From Phaseolus vulgaris (Eukaryota > Streptophyta > Magnoliopsida > Fabales > Fabaceae), in the NCBI RefSeq assembly GCF_000499845.2, contig NC_023753.2, positions 25,946,202 through 26,010,201 on the forward strand: 64,000 bases of DNA, written 5' to 3'. The translations under genes were made by a program, and so were the position numbers. Positions 23,184 through 36,430 of this stretch are shown one piece after another. The notes beneath the pieces were generated by a model. The model was not told the DNA's origin, searched no databases, and saw only the letters and a program-made list of their open reading frames with translations. Each line of letters begins with the position of its first letter. The first letter of the stretch is position 1.

Positions 23184-25436
23184 TTCATAGGATACAGAGT
23201 CAAATCACAAAAACCTAAACCTAACAACAAAGATTCTGAGTAATCAGAGAGCTCAAAACAACCAAAAAACGATCACAATGTGAAATTGGCGTTGTTGGAA
23301 CGAAATCAACAACGACTGTTAGCACATAGCAGAGAGAGAAAAAGAAAACAGGATTGTATGGAGCAGTGTTTGATTGAATTTGATGCTCCGTTGAAGAGCA
23401 ACGAGATTTGGCGCAGAGAGAGAGAGAGAAATGTAGAATTTGACGGAGTCAAATTTGCACAGAGAGAAGGGAAGGGTGGCGCAGGTTAATAAGGTGCGCT
23501 GGGGTTGTCTTGCATGTCGGTGTCGCATAGGATTGGGACGCGTAGGGCTGATGAGAGTGTGAGGATGTTCCCATCATTGCATCAATGTCTTGTAATAACT
23601 TCGCCTTTATTTACGTTTTATTCTTCTCCAACAATTCAATTAATTTTCTTCCTATTTAAATTTATTTTTCCATTTTTAAAAAACTAACTTTTATGGTTTT
23701 TTTGTTTTTAAACTGTGGATGTGTGATCATCCTTTTTGGGTTTCCTTTCAATAGAAAAGAAAAGAAAGAAATGGTTTTTCCCAATAAAATGATCATGAAG
23801 CATGATGATGTGATTAGATAAATTGGTAACTTTTAGACTTTAAAAACCCTACTTTTGCTCAATGCTCATTTCTTTTGGTTTGTTTTTGTGAGATGTATTG
23901 GTACGATTAGTATTATTGAATGGATTTAATTTTTGGATTTGCAGGGTAAAACATTGTATTATATGATCCACTATCTTCATTAAAGATGCTATCATTTTAA
24001 GTTATATAAAGTAATATAATTAATTACGTTATATAATATAATAAAATTATAGATTAATAATAATAAAATAATGATTATAAAGAATGTATTATTTAATTAA
24101 AATTATAAAATAATAATAAAAGTAATTTTATAAATATATTTTACGAGTTTTAAAATTTATTATATTAATCAAAACTATTATAAATTCTCATAAATTTTTT
24201 ACTATTTTTTTACTTTCATACTGATTTCCAAACTTAAATAAATGAAAAATATAAAATAAACAAATCAGATTAATAGGGGGCTGGGACCGCAGAAAAGCCA
24301 GCCAAAGAAAAAGCGTCACGTCAGTGTTGATTAGCGCCCACAATTTCGCAAAATCCAGCCGACACCTAAAATTATTTTTTCAATTCAAACATGCATTAAT
24401 CAAGTTTATAATAGTCTTTTCAAAGAGGAACATTTTTAATTTTTTTATTGTAATTGTAAGTAAATTACTTTATTTTCAATTTTCTATTTTAAGGTATAAT
24501 TGTATATTATTAGATTTTCTCTTATCATTTTTATAATTTTTCCTTTTTATATGAATTAAATTAAAAAAATAATTAAAAAGCTATATTATCTTAAAATTTA
24601 ATAAGTGGCAAATAAAAAAGAAATTAACAGACGATTGTGTTACTTCATCCAAAAAATACAAGTATTTATCGCATAGGCATGAGTAAAGAAAATGTTTGTT
24701 TCTTTATTATTTACCTTATTATACTTAAAAAAATGAGATAAAATAAATTAAGGCTTTTCCTTACGAAAAATAAAAGATATCAAGATTATTTAAATAACAA
24801 TTAAAAACCTATAAATAATTTTTTTTGTCTTCAAATGTCAAACTAATTTTCTAAATTAAACAAGATTTAACAAAAATTAAAAACAGACCCTTCAACCAAC
24901 CGTACAGCAAGATACAAGTGCCACTAACCGCATAGCAAAATACAAGTGCGGATCCATCACAACAGAATCAAAGATGGTAGAGGTTTCTTCTTTTATATAA
25001 TATTGTGTTCCATTAGCTACAGAACAAGGTTGGTTCATTATTCCAACTTATCACGTTGTTTTGGTTCCTTTGAAATGTACAATTTGTTTTCTTTTTGTTT
25101 TTCTCTGGACGGTCGAAGACAAGGTCAAGGGGAGATTTTTGAAGTTATAACCTGCCCACAACTAAAAGAGTGCATAAAAGAAAACACATTAGAAATGAGA
25201 TTTTTTTTTTATATGGTATAAAAACATGAATCTGAATTTGATCCTACGGAGTTTAAGTTTGGGAATCAACAAGTATCTGGATTTTATTATCATAGTCAAA
25301 CATGATCACGTATTCTACAGATTAGGAAAGAAAGATACAGAAGCCTTTCAGATCTTCTTAAATAGTGAAATGAAATGGTGAAAGTACAGGCAAGGCAGAA
25401 AAATGATTCAGGATCAAAACCCAAAGAATCTTATGG
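23184..25436. other. Spacer between NDUFA9 and MUR3
   Basis: Bases 23184-23500 form the probable 5' UTR and core promoter of MUR3, with a short GA run near 23418-23430. The rest is strongly AT-rich (23950-24900 especially). I see no gene or named repeat in it. Confidence 0.55.
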
Positions 25437-28400
25437 TCAAGCATCTGGACTGATTCTTTCACTTATGGTAGAACCAAATTGTGGGCCTCCTTTCCTATAT
25501 GAGATAAGAAACTCAATAGGGTATCCCTTGAGCTTATGAGGAACAATTCCAAGATCATTGAAAGTCAAAGCTGCAAATTTCATCAAACAAAAAATGTGGG
25601 ATAAGCAATATAAGAGACAATTCTATAATGTCTTGGGAACCAAAAAAACAGACCTCGTGATTGAATTAAGGAACTTACCATTTTCTGAAACAATGGTATC
25701 TGTAGTCAAAGCCTGGATCTTATCCAGATTGAATATGTCAGGATTAGGTAGCGGAAAGGGGACCTTGTTTAGTAATATTTCTCTTGGTGTTGCCAACGCC
25801 TGAAATCAATCATTTGATATGTAATCATTTCACGACACCAAAATGCGTCAACACAAACTCTCCATAGTAAACTAAGTATTCCTCTTATACCACATAAATA
25901 CACAGCAAATTAACACAAATCTATGTAAGATTGAAGTTATAGATTTTAAAGTGTAACACTTTGAACAATTCTTATGAAGGGGATTAACACACCTTTGCAA
26001 TGGGAAAAGGCACCTTCACGTAACGAGGCCATTCTCGGATCGTTTCATACATGAGCTCTGCCTGCAATTAGCACAGATTCAACATCATTCAACAATTTCT
26101 TCTTCCAACTCCCCCCCACCCACAACAAATAAGCCCCTTCTATTTTTACAAATGAAATATAAATATTAGCAACAAATATAAGTAGTGAATCTTGTTTTAA
26201 TAAATTTGCGTCACTTTTTCTTTTAGTCCTCTAAATTAAAATTGTTTTTTTAAGTTCCTCAATTTCAGAAAAAGGCTCTTTTTCGCTCCTCAAATTTGGG
26301 TTGCTTTATCTTTTAGACCTCCAAATCAAAGATTGGTTTTTCAGTCCCTGAATTTCAGAAAATGTTTTTCGTTCCTCAACACTGATGAGGTTACACTCGT
26401 TACAATGACATGTGACTGAAATAATAATGTAAAAATTCAATTTTTAATTTTTTGGCTAAAATATCTTTTTTATCCCTTGAATTAAGGTTAAATTTTCTTA
26501 ACCCCCCAAATTTAAAATAATTTCTTTAGTCCCTCAAATTTAAAATTGATTTTTTTTAATCCCTCAAATATAAAATTGACTGTTTAGTCACTCAAATTGA
26601 AACAAAAAATTATTTAACATCTATAATTCAAAAACTAAATGTACAACTTTTGTTTCATTTGACTCCTTTGCCAAAAAAAAAAGTTAAGGGATGGAAGATT
26701 AAACAAAAACTTACCCATAACATGTATGTCAACCATCTTGTTTTGTATGAATAGGTTTAAGTGACGAACTATATGTTTTCTATCAATTTTAGAGATATGT
26801 TTTACAACAATTTAAATTTCAAAAATTTAAATAATCGGATCATGCTTTAAGATGAATTTGTTTATGATTTTAAACCCACAAAATCTATTGAGGCAAAAGG
26901 AAACATTGTATTCACGCATTCTAGCCATATCATAAATACTACACTTTAATCTCAGTAAAAAATTGTCAAAACTCCATTCATGACAATCTGATAAAGAACA
27001 AGGTAGAAAATAAGGGAATGGTTGTGGTCCTAGTAGAAAAAAGAAGTCCCTATCATAAGAAGAGGCGAAAAAAATAGGAGGGAAGATACTTCCAAACACA
27101 GTTAAAATCGTCTTTCTCAAAGTAAACAGTGTTAATTACGTCAACAAATTTTCAACATCGTCAACTTTGAAAACTAAAATGATTTTTTTAATCCAAATTA
27201 AAGACTTCAACTCCATTAAAAATTGGGGAATGATTTTTTTTTTTTAATTTGAGGGAGTTAAAAAGAGAAAAAAAGATATTTCAAAGAAGGTTAAAATTGT
27301 CTACACTCGTGATAAGATATGTCAGCAAATATTCGACGTCAACTTTGAAAATCAAAATGAACTTTTACCAAATTAGAAAACTTAAAAACTCACTTTAAAT
27401 TTGGGGATTATTTTTTTTTAAATTCAGAGAACTAAAAATATATTTTCAAAGTTGAGGGACTTGTAATATCAATTTTACATTTGAGGGACTATGAAATCAC
27501 TTTTAAATTTGGGAGACTAAAATAAAACTTGATCAAAATTTTAGGGACTACAAAAAATTTTAGTTAAAATTTAAAAAGTGATTTTTCATGTTATTACTCT
27601 AGTGACATAGGTCATTATTGACGTTGATGATGTCACTAGCCACATTAGCAATGAGTAACACGTTAGTGAGGAGAAACAAAAAAAAAAACATTTTGAGATT
27701 TGAGGACTAAAACAAGCACATTTTTAATTTGGAGCACTAAGAAAAAATAAGCATATTTTGAAGGACTAAGATATTTAAGCCAAATATGAAATATAAAATA
27801 ACAAGAGCTAAAGTAAGAGAATACCAAGTCATGCACAGTAAAGATATCTGGACCACCCAATTCATAAGTCTTTCCCATGCTAGTGCCATCATCCTTCAAG
27901 ACTGTAGTAAGTGCAGCAGCAACATCAACCACATAAACAGGTTGGATCCTGCAATAATTGCATTTCAGATGAAAAAAATTAAAAACAAATTCAACACTGG
28001 AAGAACCACTAACAAAACAATTTTGCACTTTGGTAAAAAAGATTGAAGTTCCAAGTGATTGTTTGATAGGTTTATACATACTTTGTGCTTCCATTTCCAA
28101 ACAATGGAATAAAGCTATACTTTTTCGCAAAATGAGCCCATGGATTCAATATCCGATCCTCTGTACCAATCATAACAGCAGGTTTCAAGATTGTGGCCTG
28201 TAGGGGTTAACAATAGAATTCTGATATTAATGCTCTTGCAACGTGGTAAAGCATGAAAATGCACCCATATACAACAATCAGTGCAAAATAACCACATTTC
28301 ATCTTATAAAGTCAAATGTTTTTCAGTTTGTCATTTACATGAAAACTAACATGTACTTCTAACTGGGTAGGGGCTTACATGGGTTGCACCCAACCTGCGA

Positions 28401-31400
28401 AGCTGCCCAACCCAATTTACATTTTAGTGGGTTAGGTTGGTCATTGTGTTGGGTTTTATTTGGTACAAAAAAAAAATATAATTGGATTGGGTAACGGCTT
28501 CATGAATTTCAAATCCAATGAACCCAACAACACAATACATATATTATTAAATATAATAGTTGACTAATAATTTTATATTTTATCATATGAATATTATTTA
28601 TATAAGTATTATAAGTTTATAACTATTGTTGGTACCTTATAATTAGTAAGAAATATTGGAAATATTTATTGAGTTTTTTTTCCTTAATAAATGATTTTTT
28701 TTTTTAAATTACTCAACCCAGCAACCTAACCCAATTAAATTTAATTGGATTGGGTTAAAAAGTATACTAAACTTGACCCATATCGGCTTACTTACACTCC
28801 TATAATTTGTTATCATGGATACACTCCATCAGTACTTACACTGGATGTTAAGAGAGAAATGAAGGGTATAATTATTTTAATTTTACTGGTTTAACAATTT
28901 GGCCAGTGGGGGAAATAAAAAAGCAGAAGTCCCTACCCGCCTATCTGTCAGAACTTATAGTATGTACGATCAGAGGAAAATGAATGAAAGAGTTGTTTTA
29001 GTTTTATTGGTTCAACAATTTGGAAGGTAGGGGAAATAAATTCCCTAAAATCCCTCCCCTCCTGTATTTGTACCCCTCTGGTAAAACTGAGGGATTGGAG
29101 GGGGGAAGTGGTTCATGATTTTTGGCCTTTGCAGACTAATTGTCCCAAAAATTCATTCCAACCCTCATCTCTACCATTACTAATTATAAGTGTACAATAT
29201 ATTAACCTTTTCCCTTTGTGAGTGTAAACCAAACAAGGTATACTTTCCCTCTCCTTTGTTAACTTCCATCCTTCCCCTCCCCTCCTTTGAACAAAATGCA
29301 ATGCTAAACAGGATAAAATAACTTTCTCACCAAATTTGGACAAGCAGCAATGTAACGATATCCAACAATCCTTTTACTTAATACTTGGGAAACTAATGCA
29401 CTAGGGTGCTTAAAAAAATATATTGTATCGCATCTTTGACTTCCATCATTCAGGATAGCTTTTTTTCCATTCTTTGAAGAAAACCAATTATCTCCATCCA
29501 CAAGCCTATTCAAACAAGAATATGGCCTTTCGAAAATGAATTTTCTCATGTTTAATATATCATGTGAAAATCGAGGCTACTACCCTATTTACAAGGCCAT
29601 GTGAAAATTCAACATGAGAGGATTCATTCCCTAGACTTTCTTGGTTAACTTCAAATGGAAATCTCTGGAGCAAAAAGTTGCTGCTCTTACATATATGATA
29701 AAGGAACTAGAAATAAATTAGTCCAGACAACGAAAAAATTAACTGTACCTCAGGTAATTCCCTTAAAACAACTTCCTCAGCAGCGGCTTTAGCTCTAAGC
29801 ATCCTGGATGGAGATGAAGGAGATGCGCCTAAACAAGAAACTTGGATAAATCTCAAGATACCACCATGCTCTTTGGAAATCTACAACTCACAGATCAACT
29901 ATACAATTAATAAACTTAAAACACCGGGTTAAGTTAAGATAGGAAACCACAAACTTTAAAATAATACAAATAGAAATATTAAACTAATCCAAGCCTTGCA
30001 AGGCTCATATATAAGTTCACTTTATATGGACTAAATATCACAATTTTCTTATGCCTCAGAATCAAGACTCAAATCAAATCCCTTAGAAATAGTTCATACA
30101 GCTTGCAACAAGCTCCTGAGCCAACATATACCACTTAATTAATTTCCACAGGCAAGGTCTCATTACTCAACCTATCACACTGCATACCAAAAAATTTTAA
30201 ATCCATTGAAAAATTGTTTTGGAAGACTTTCTATTACATAATTAAAATTTCATAACAGATTCCAGTATCATGATATAAGGTAATGTTTAAAGAGAACAAG
30301 CGAACACTGATCCAATATATCCCTCTAAATCTACACAACTGCAGCACCACGATTTTGGGGAGGGGGTAGACAGACCAACTGGACTGATTACAAAATGAGA
30401 CTCAATATGCAGTTTGAGACACTACCGCACAGAACAATCACATATCCCACATTACTAGTTGACCAGAATCCATAATAAAAAATAAATACTTATAAAACTC
30501 TCATGCTAAACTTGACATTTTGACTTTCTCTTGCTCTTTTCTGTCAAAAGTTCATGAACATCTTAAATTTTACACTTAATGTATTAATAGACAACATAAG
30601 GATACAACTAATCCATAGTAAGCTCATGATAACTTCAAATGTTAGCGTAGTGATATAGGATGACAAGCTGACAGCAAATGTAAAATAACATACCTTCGCA
30701 AGGTTCTCAGCCATGTGATAGTTCACCTCTTCAAAGCTGTAGTTTCTTGTCTCATAATCCCTTCCTGCCAGCAACAAAATCAGGTAGAATGAGTATGTGA
30801 TTAAAAGATAAAAAATCATATATAATAGAACAATATATTGGAACATTCAATGAGAAAAATTACAAAACGAGACATATACCAATAAGATTGATAACAACGT
30901 TGGCCTTGGCCATCACTGCTTTTACAGAACTTTCATCCCTTGGATTGTATTTCATGGGTACAATCTGGTATATTAATCACTTGAAGGTTAGCACGAATAG
31001 CAGAAGGAAATATTCCGCACAAATAGCAGAAGGAAATAATCCACACAAATAGCAGTATTAACTTTTCCATTCCAACCAAAAAGAATGAGAAGGAAAAGGA
31101 GAACTCTACATGTATAAAAACATTATCTTAACTACCTGTCCCAAATCCCCCATCAATTTGAGATGACGGGGACAATCTTCAGAGCCTCGGAAAGGAACTA
31201 GGACCTGAGATCCCATTTTAGCTGGATGAGGGGAATGATATCACCAAAAAATCAACACAATGGGAGAAAAAATGTATAAGCCATAACAAAATTCTTTCCA
31301 CAATATTTATTTAAAGAAAAAATAAAAAATGAGCAACATTCTGACAAATTTTCCTAAAGAAAATGTAAATCCTAGAAAAGTACATACCAAGTTGTTGGAC

Positions 31401-32995
31401 AACATAACGACCTAAGAATCCAGTCGCCCCAAATACTGTAGCAATAATGCCACTGAAAAAATAATTGCTTTCAAGTATTATTTAAATAAAAAATGCAAAG
31501 CTAAAAAACAGAATTCAAGTAGTAAGTAAATCAGGCAGGGAAGATCAAAGTCAAAAAACAAATATCAAAAGAAGATTTTAACTCTCTGAAAGATATACCT
31601 GATCCTTCAAGATCAAATAACAATAGTTCATACAGTATGACTCTTTCAAAATTAAATCCCTCTATACCCAATCAGAATGACCAAAATTAACAGAGAGAAT
31701 CAGCCTTTAGAAGAATAACTAAAACTAGCCTTAAAACTGCAGACCCACAGTAAAAATAGCTCAATACACAACAAACATCCATGACATGACTTCCATGAGG
31801 ATACAAGAATATATGCCCTAGGCCATGCCAAATAATAAATAAGTGATAATACAATAGATTATATACAGTGTCTGGTCCTTTTTAAACATGCAAAATCAAG
31901 CTACAGTTACAGTTGAATTGTATCACACCATTCTTACAATGTTATCTTGAAAACCAGTTCTTCACTCCATCCTAAGTAGTAACTTCATTTCTTGAAAAGT
32001 GAAAACTCAAATAAATTTTCTATAGAACAGGAACTTAATCCATTTAGGAAAATTAATATGACCTCCCTTTGATACATAACATAAATCCAGAGCTGAAAAG
32101 ATCAGCTATAGTAAGTGTCTAAGTGAAGCAACATCTCCAGAGCTGAAAAGATCAGTTATAGTAAGTGTCTAAGTGAAGCAACATCAGCTAAAAATTAACA
32201 GCTAATGGAGAAAATATAAGTTCTTAGTCCCGCTCCCACTCCAGACTACAGCTTTAGTTTTACATTTTTGCTAGTGCAAGTCCTGCACGATCAAATCTAA
32301 TCCCATAAATCAAGTCTGCGACATTGAACCCACAACCTAGAGACTACTGCTCCTATTCTAATATCTGATTAAGTGAACGAGAATATTCGATACCATTCAT
32401 ATAGCTATCCAGGAGCTGAAACAATAAATCAAGTAATCGTTTAGATCCCCACCAACCGAGACTTGTGTTCCAACGGTAGCAGATTCCCGTACCAAAGACC
32501 CACATTTCAGTTGTAAGCTCAGACCTCATCCAAAACAACCTAAACGCGCTTCGTTTTCCTTCAACTTTTCCCCCTATTAATTAATCTTTTCCTTCAAAAT
32601 GTAGGTCCACAACCAAAAATACGAAAAACCATTTAACCTCATCACGGAAACAGTAAAATTAAAAACCTATAACAATTGCAATAGTCTTAATTTTCGACAC
32701 GAAGGGGAAGAATGAAGAGGGAATGAGGCAAACCTGACAGACGATCGTCCACCAGTGCCCTTGCGAACGAGGTGACCCACGCCCTTGTTGGCGATGGTAG
32801 AAACAAAACGCTCATGATCCGCTACATAATCTGAAACAACAATTATGATTACATGAAAACGGAGGTGAGTTAGAGCGAGAAGCGAAGATTATTGGATAAT
32901 TGAAGATTACGGTGATCGGAAATTGGATAGATAGCTCTCAAAGACGTCGACGATTTCAGCGATTGGTGCCCTAAGCGCCTCGCAATGGTCTGCAT
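25437..32995 (-). CDS. NDUFA9: NADH dehydrogenase (ubiquinone) 1 alpha subcomplex subunit 9 (complex I 39 kDa subunit), mitochondrial
   Basis: Twelve exons on the - strand: 32995-32911, 32830-32734, 31452-31388, 31221-31136, 30964-30880, 30764-30694, 29880-29749, 28197-28082, 27948-27825, 26061-25993, 25799-25679 and 25570-25437. All have GT/AG ends and the phases close to 394 residues. A mitochondrial presequence starts MQTIARRLG. An atypical short-chain dehydrogenase fold follows, with the NAD(P)-binding motif GATGFLG at about 69-75, then GREYETRN-type, VSCLGAS, PVYVVDVAAAL and KTYELGGPD motifs. The product is an accessory subunit of respiratory complex I that binds NADPH. The start at 32995 was chosen because it gives the presequence. 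An upstream in-frame start is possible. Introns 2, 7 and 9 are long and carry repeats listed separately. Confidence 0.96.
26190..27770. repeat. Foldback-like repeat filling intron 9 of NDUFA9
   Basis: The left half repeatedly reads TTTAGTCCCTCAAATT and variants (26220-26600). The right half carries the reverse complement, AATTTGAGGGACTA and variants (27240-27750). The intron is 1763 bp where most others are below 400. This looks like a foldback or Mutator-like nonautonomous element. The exact ends and target duplication are not clear. Confidence 0.6.
28368..28802. mobile_element. Possible hAT-like MITE in intron 7 of NDUFA9
   Basis: The left end reads TAGGGGCTTACATGGGTT. The right end, reversed, reads TAGGAGTGTAAGTAAGCC. 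Inside, GGGTTAGGTTG-type words occur on one side and CAACCTAACCC on the other. I found no convincing 8 bp target duplication (TAACTGGG against TAATTTGT). Confidence 0.4.
32086..32185. repeat. Two-copy 50 bp tandem duplication in intron 2 of NDUFA9
   Basis: The 50-base unit starting TCCAGAGCTGAAAAGATCAG occurs at 32086 and 32136 with one difference (GCTATAG against GTTATAG). The near-identity indicates a recent event. Confidence 0.92.
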
Positions 32996-33382
32996 CTTAC
33001 CGTGCTCACACTCGTACACAACGCAGGAGAAGAAACACTGATACAATTGGTACTGTGAAGGGGGCAAGCCAACGTTGCGATCTCCATCGCGCCTAATTTG
33101 GGCTCCATGTTATACTGAGCCCAAACCCATGCTTCTTCAATGCCATTGGGCTTTAACTGTGAAGCCCCTTCTATTGCCAAATTCTTTCTACACCTCTATA
33201 CGTTTCTTCCTGCACTCCTATACTTTGAAAAAAAAAATATCCTTTAACATATTTTATTGAAGTTTTCTTTAAAATCACATAATATAGAATTAAGAGACTT
33301 CCCAAATTATGGAATTTAAAAGTTAAAATTTGTTATTTTTTGTATTTCAAAATATAAATTTGTATTAAGGATTGTAGAATAT
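32996..33382. other. 5' flank of NDUFA9 up to the middle retroelement
   Basis: Only 387 bases separate the NDUFA9 ATG from the 3' LTR of the middle element. Any native promoter must lie in this stretch or be split by the insertion. Confidence 0.6.
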
Positions 33383-34146
33383 TGTTCTCGCCGATTGACT
33401 TGCTCGCCTGTTGACTCTTTTGAAATCTGTTCTATCTCTTGTTGCTCTTGAACGTAGCTTCATTGAAGTAGAGGGGGTCCTACCTGTTGATTGCACTCCG
33501 ACGATCAAGTCAGTAAAGGGCTTAAAAATCAATAAGTATTCAGTTTCGGTTTTAGAAAAAGTGTACCTTTACTTGGGGTTTTAAGCCTCTTTTATAGCTT
33601 ACCTCTTGTAACAACTTTCTCTCACGAGAATCTAATCTCAATTGAAAGCATACTCAACAGGAGAAACACGTTCAGCGGCGCCTTCCCTCAAGGTGCTACA
33701 ACAAAATGAAATATCGTCTCCAAATAGTGCATAAAATAATAACAAATATAATCATCTGCCAACAGGGCACCAACTCTTGTGCCAACATCAGGGGAACATT
33801 CTGCTTACATGGGCACCCTACTCATGGTGCAAAGTTATCTTTCGCCGTACATGCAACCTAACCACTATGTGCCCTGGAACACATGGGCTTAGGTTAAAAG
33901 AAAACATTTATTTGACCTAGACTCCGCACACACTAAACGTACCCCTAGGTCCACAAATACCCTTTATTAATAGTCCTATCTTTACGTATAAAAGGTTACT
34001 TCAATTATACCAAAACGGGTTTGCTGACCAAACTGGGCCCAATCACATGGCCCATTTTACTGATCCAACAGCTGAGTTGACTTGCCTACTCCACGCACTA
34101 AGATCCGACATTCGAGCACTAAGCCAGGAGCGCTTTGTCCAATACA
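33383..34146 (-). repeat. 3' LTR of the middle element (764 bp)
   Basis: On the - strand it starts TGTATTGG just after the polypurine tract ACTGAGGGGCTTA (34147-34159) and ends GAGAACA. The promoter TATA (CTATAAAAG) is at 33591-33597. The stretch 33383-33984 aligns to 47301-47934. The LTR is on the same strand as NDUFA9 and faces its 5' end. Confidence 0.85.
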
Positions 34147-34498
34147 TAAGCCCCTCAGTCTCGAGCTGAGCTTGTTTCAGCAAAGAGACTATTCGCGTGC
34201 CCTGGTGGCGTACGTGTAATTCTCACAATGGGCAGGTGTGGCACAACGCACAAAGCGTTTTTTAGGTGACATTTCACCATACTTAATCTCAAACGCACAC
34301 GTGGCATCCTCATCAACGGTGGGAAGACGTTGTCGCTCCCCATTCCCATAATTGTTTAAGTTAACATTTGGAAACCCTCTGCTACTCACTGTTCCATTTC
34401 TTCAACCCTTGCGAACCCCTTGTGTTCTTCTTATTCTCCCTATACCTCCTTCGCGAACCTGGGAAACCTCCTCACCCTCAATCGCTCCTTGAAACAAG

Positions 34499-34728
34499 GT
34501 ACTTCCCTCCACTCAACTTATTACTCTATGTTGGCATCATTATCTGATTGAAGCACTTATCATGAGCATATTACTTGAGCTGGGTCTGTTCTGAATTTAC
34601 TCTTTCCTACTTATGTTGATCGCTATTTTTGCTAGTTATATCGCTTTTCTTGAATCTGAAATGCATAATTGTGTGTGGTTTTCCTTGCTTGAATGTGTGT
34701 CTGTATTTGCTTGTGTTTGTATTTCTAG
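34499..34728 (+). other. Possible 5' UTR intron of the opposite-strand gene, middle element
   Basis: AAG/GTACTT at 34499 and a pyrimidine- and T-rich run ending TTTCTAG at 34728 frame a 230-base stretch just before the ATG at 34740. This is a splice-site reading only. Confidence 0.4.
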
Positions 34729-34739
34729 ATACTCTTATA

Positions 34740-36430
34740 ATGGATTACAAAGTTTTGAATCCCTGGGCACCTGAGAACATTTTAGAAGAAATTTCCAAAT
34801 ATACCTCTCATGAACAAATAATGGCCTTTATGAAAAGCGAACGCCAAAATAAGTGCCATTTTGGCAGAGAAAACGTTAGAGCTCTTAGGATAATCCCGTG
34901 TAGAGAAGATGAGTCTGTTGTGACGAGTCCTCGGACCCTGAGAGTCCCTTTTGCTATTTTTATGCCACCGTGTTTAAACAGATTCTTCTTCGTTTACCCC
35001 TGTTCAATTTTGAAAAAGAACTCCTCACCTAGATCAACGTGACCCCTGTCTAGCTACATCCAAATAGCTAGGCATTTGTTTGGGGATTCTCCATTCTTTG
35101 CACACAGTTTGGCCTTTTGCCATCTTTAGAAGTCTTTCTTTATTTTTTTTAGGCCAAGCACTTAGGCTGCCAACTATGGGTTTCCTTAAACGGGGTGGCT
35201 GGGAGAGCATTGCTATCACTCTTCCAACAATCCTACAAAGGCTTCGAAGGCATCCTGAAGATACGTTGCAACAAGAATGACCCAACTCTTCTATATGAGT
35301 TTCCTTTATATTGGACAAGAAACCAAACTTCCAATGTGCTCAGCGCCTGGAAAACATGCCCCAACGCGACCAGAAGGTCTGCCACTTCTTTTCAAGCTTA
35401 AAGGTGGTTTTCGATACTGCCACACTCATAAGCAAAGAGTTTTTCCCAGGGGACCTAAAGACTTACATTAGTACTTTTCATTCTCTACTCTTTATGATGT
35501 TGAATTTATTATTGTTGTGAAACTCCTCTTGTCTTCTTTGCAGACAACATGTTAGCCTAGATTAACAAGAATGATCTAGCAGAGAGGACTAAGAACATAA
35601 GGGTAGTTGCTCAAGTGCCCCAAGCCCAAGATCTTAAGCTCAAGGCTCTTGTCGTAGCTGCTCCAACCCCCACTGAGGATGACGAGGAGACCTTTTTTGG
35701 GCCAGTCTTCAAAATGAGAAGGAAGACACCAATTGTCCTTACCGAGCATTCTGAATCTGATGGACGTGTTCCCTCCTACCATGCTCCTCTGCCAAGTCCA
35801 ACCCCGTCGTGTGATACGAGAGTGGTGCTAGAGGATGAGGGTACAAGCTCCCATGGGGAGAGACTATGGGACCAAAGTCTAGATGTCCCGTCCTTTCTTG
35901 AGAAGGCCTTCTTGCCCAACAAGGCGAAGGAGAAGTTGGTATGCCTCGAGGTGCACTTCCTAGTCTAGGAGACCATGAGGCAATTGGGGCAGGCTCTTAC
36001 TGCAAACTGCTTGGTCATCACCAAGTTAAAAGAATTGCAAGGGTCGGCCGACCAGAGATCCCAAGAGGTAGCTGAACTCCAAAAAAGAGTGGAGAACCTT
36101 CAAAGAGAATCGGTCAAACTTCATAATGAGCTCCAACGATCAAAACAAGAAGTTGAGGTCCTTCTTGTTGAGAAGTCCAAGGAGGCCTTTGGATTATCTG
36201 AGGAGAGGACAAGACTGGTGGCCGAAGTGGAGAGGCTCAAGGAAGGACTGGCCCATAAAGAAGAAGAACTCGCTAAGGAGAAGGAGGCCTTCACCAATGA
36301 TGTCACTAACTCTTACTTTGTGGGCTTTGAAGACGCCGTTGCACAAGCCTCAGAAATTTATCCTAAGATGGACTTCTCTCAGCTTGGCCCTGGCAAAATT
36401 GTGGTAAACGGGCAACTCGCGGAAGAGTAG
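34740..36430 (+). pseudogene. Opposite-strand gene of the middle element (putative gypsy-type transposon protein), broken
   Basis: The frame opens at 34740 (MDYKVLNPWAP). Homology to the other two copies is clear at LHPNS (about 35060), at EFPLYWT (matching FPFHWT) and in the overall order. There are frameshifts near 34980-35040 and 35400 and stops near 35065, 35555 and 35968. A 73-base intron (35471-35543, GTACTT...TTTGCAG) matches the coding intron of the other copies in size and place. Exon 2 ends in a long coiled coil (about 36010-36300) and stops at 36428-36430. No AT-hook is visible in this copy. Confidence 0.8.
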
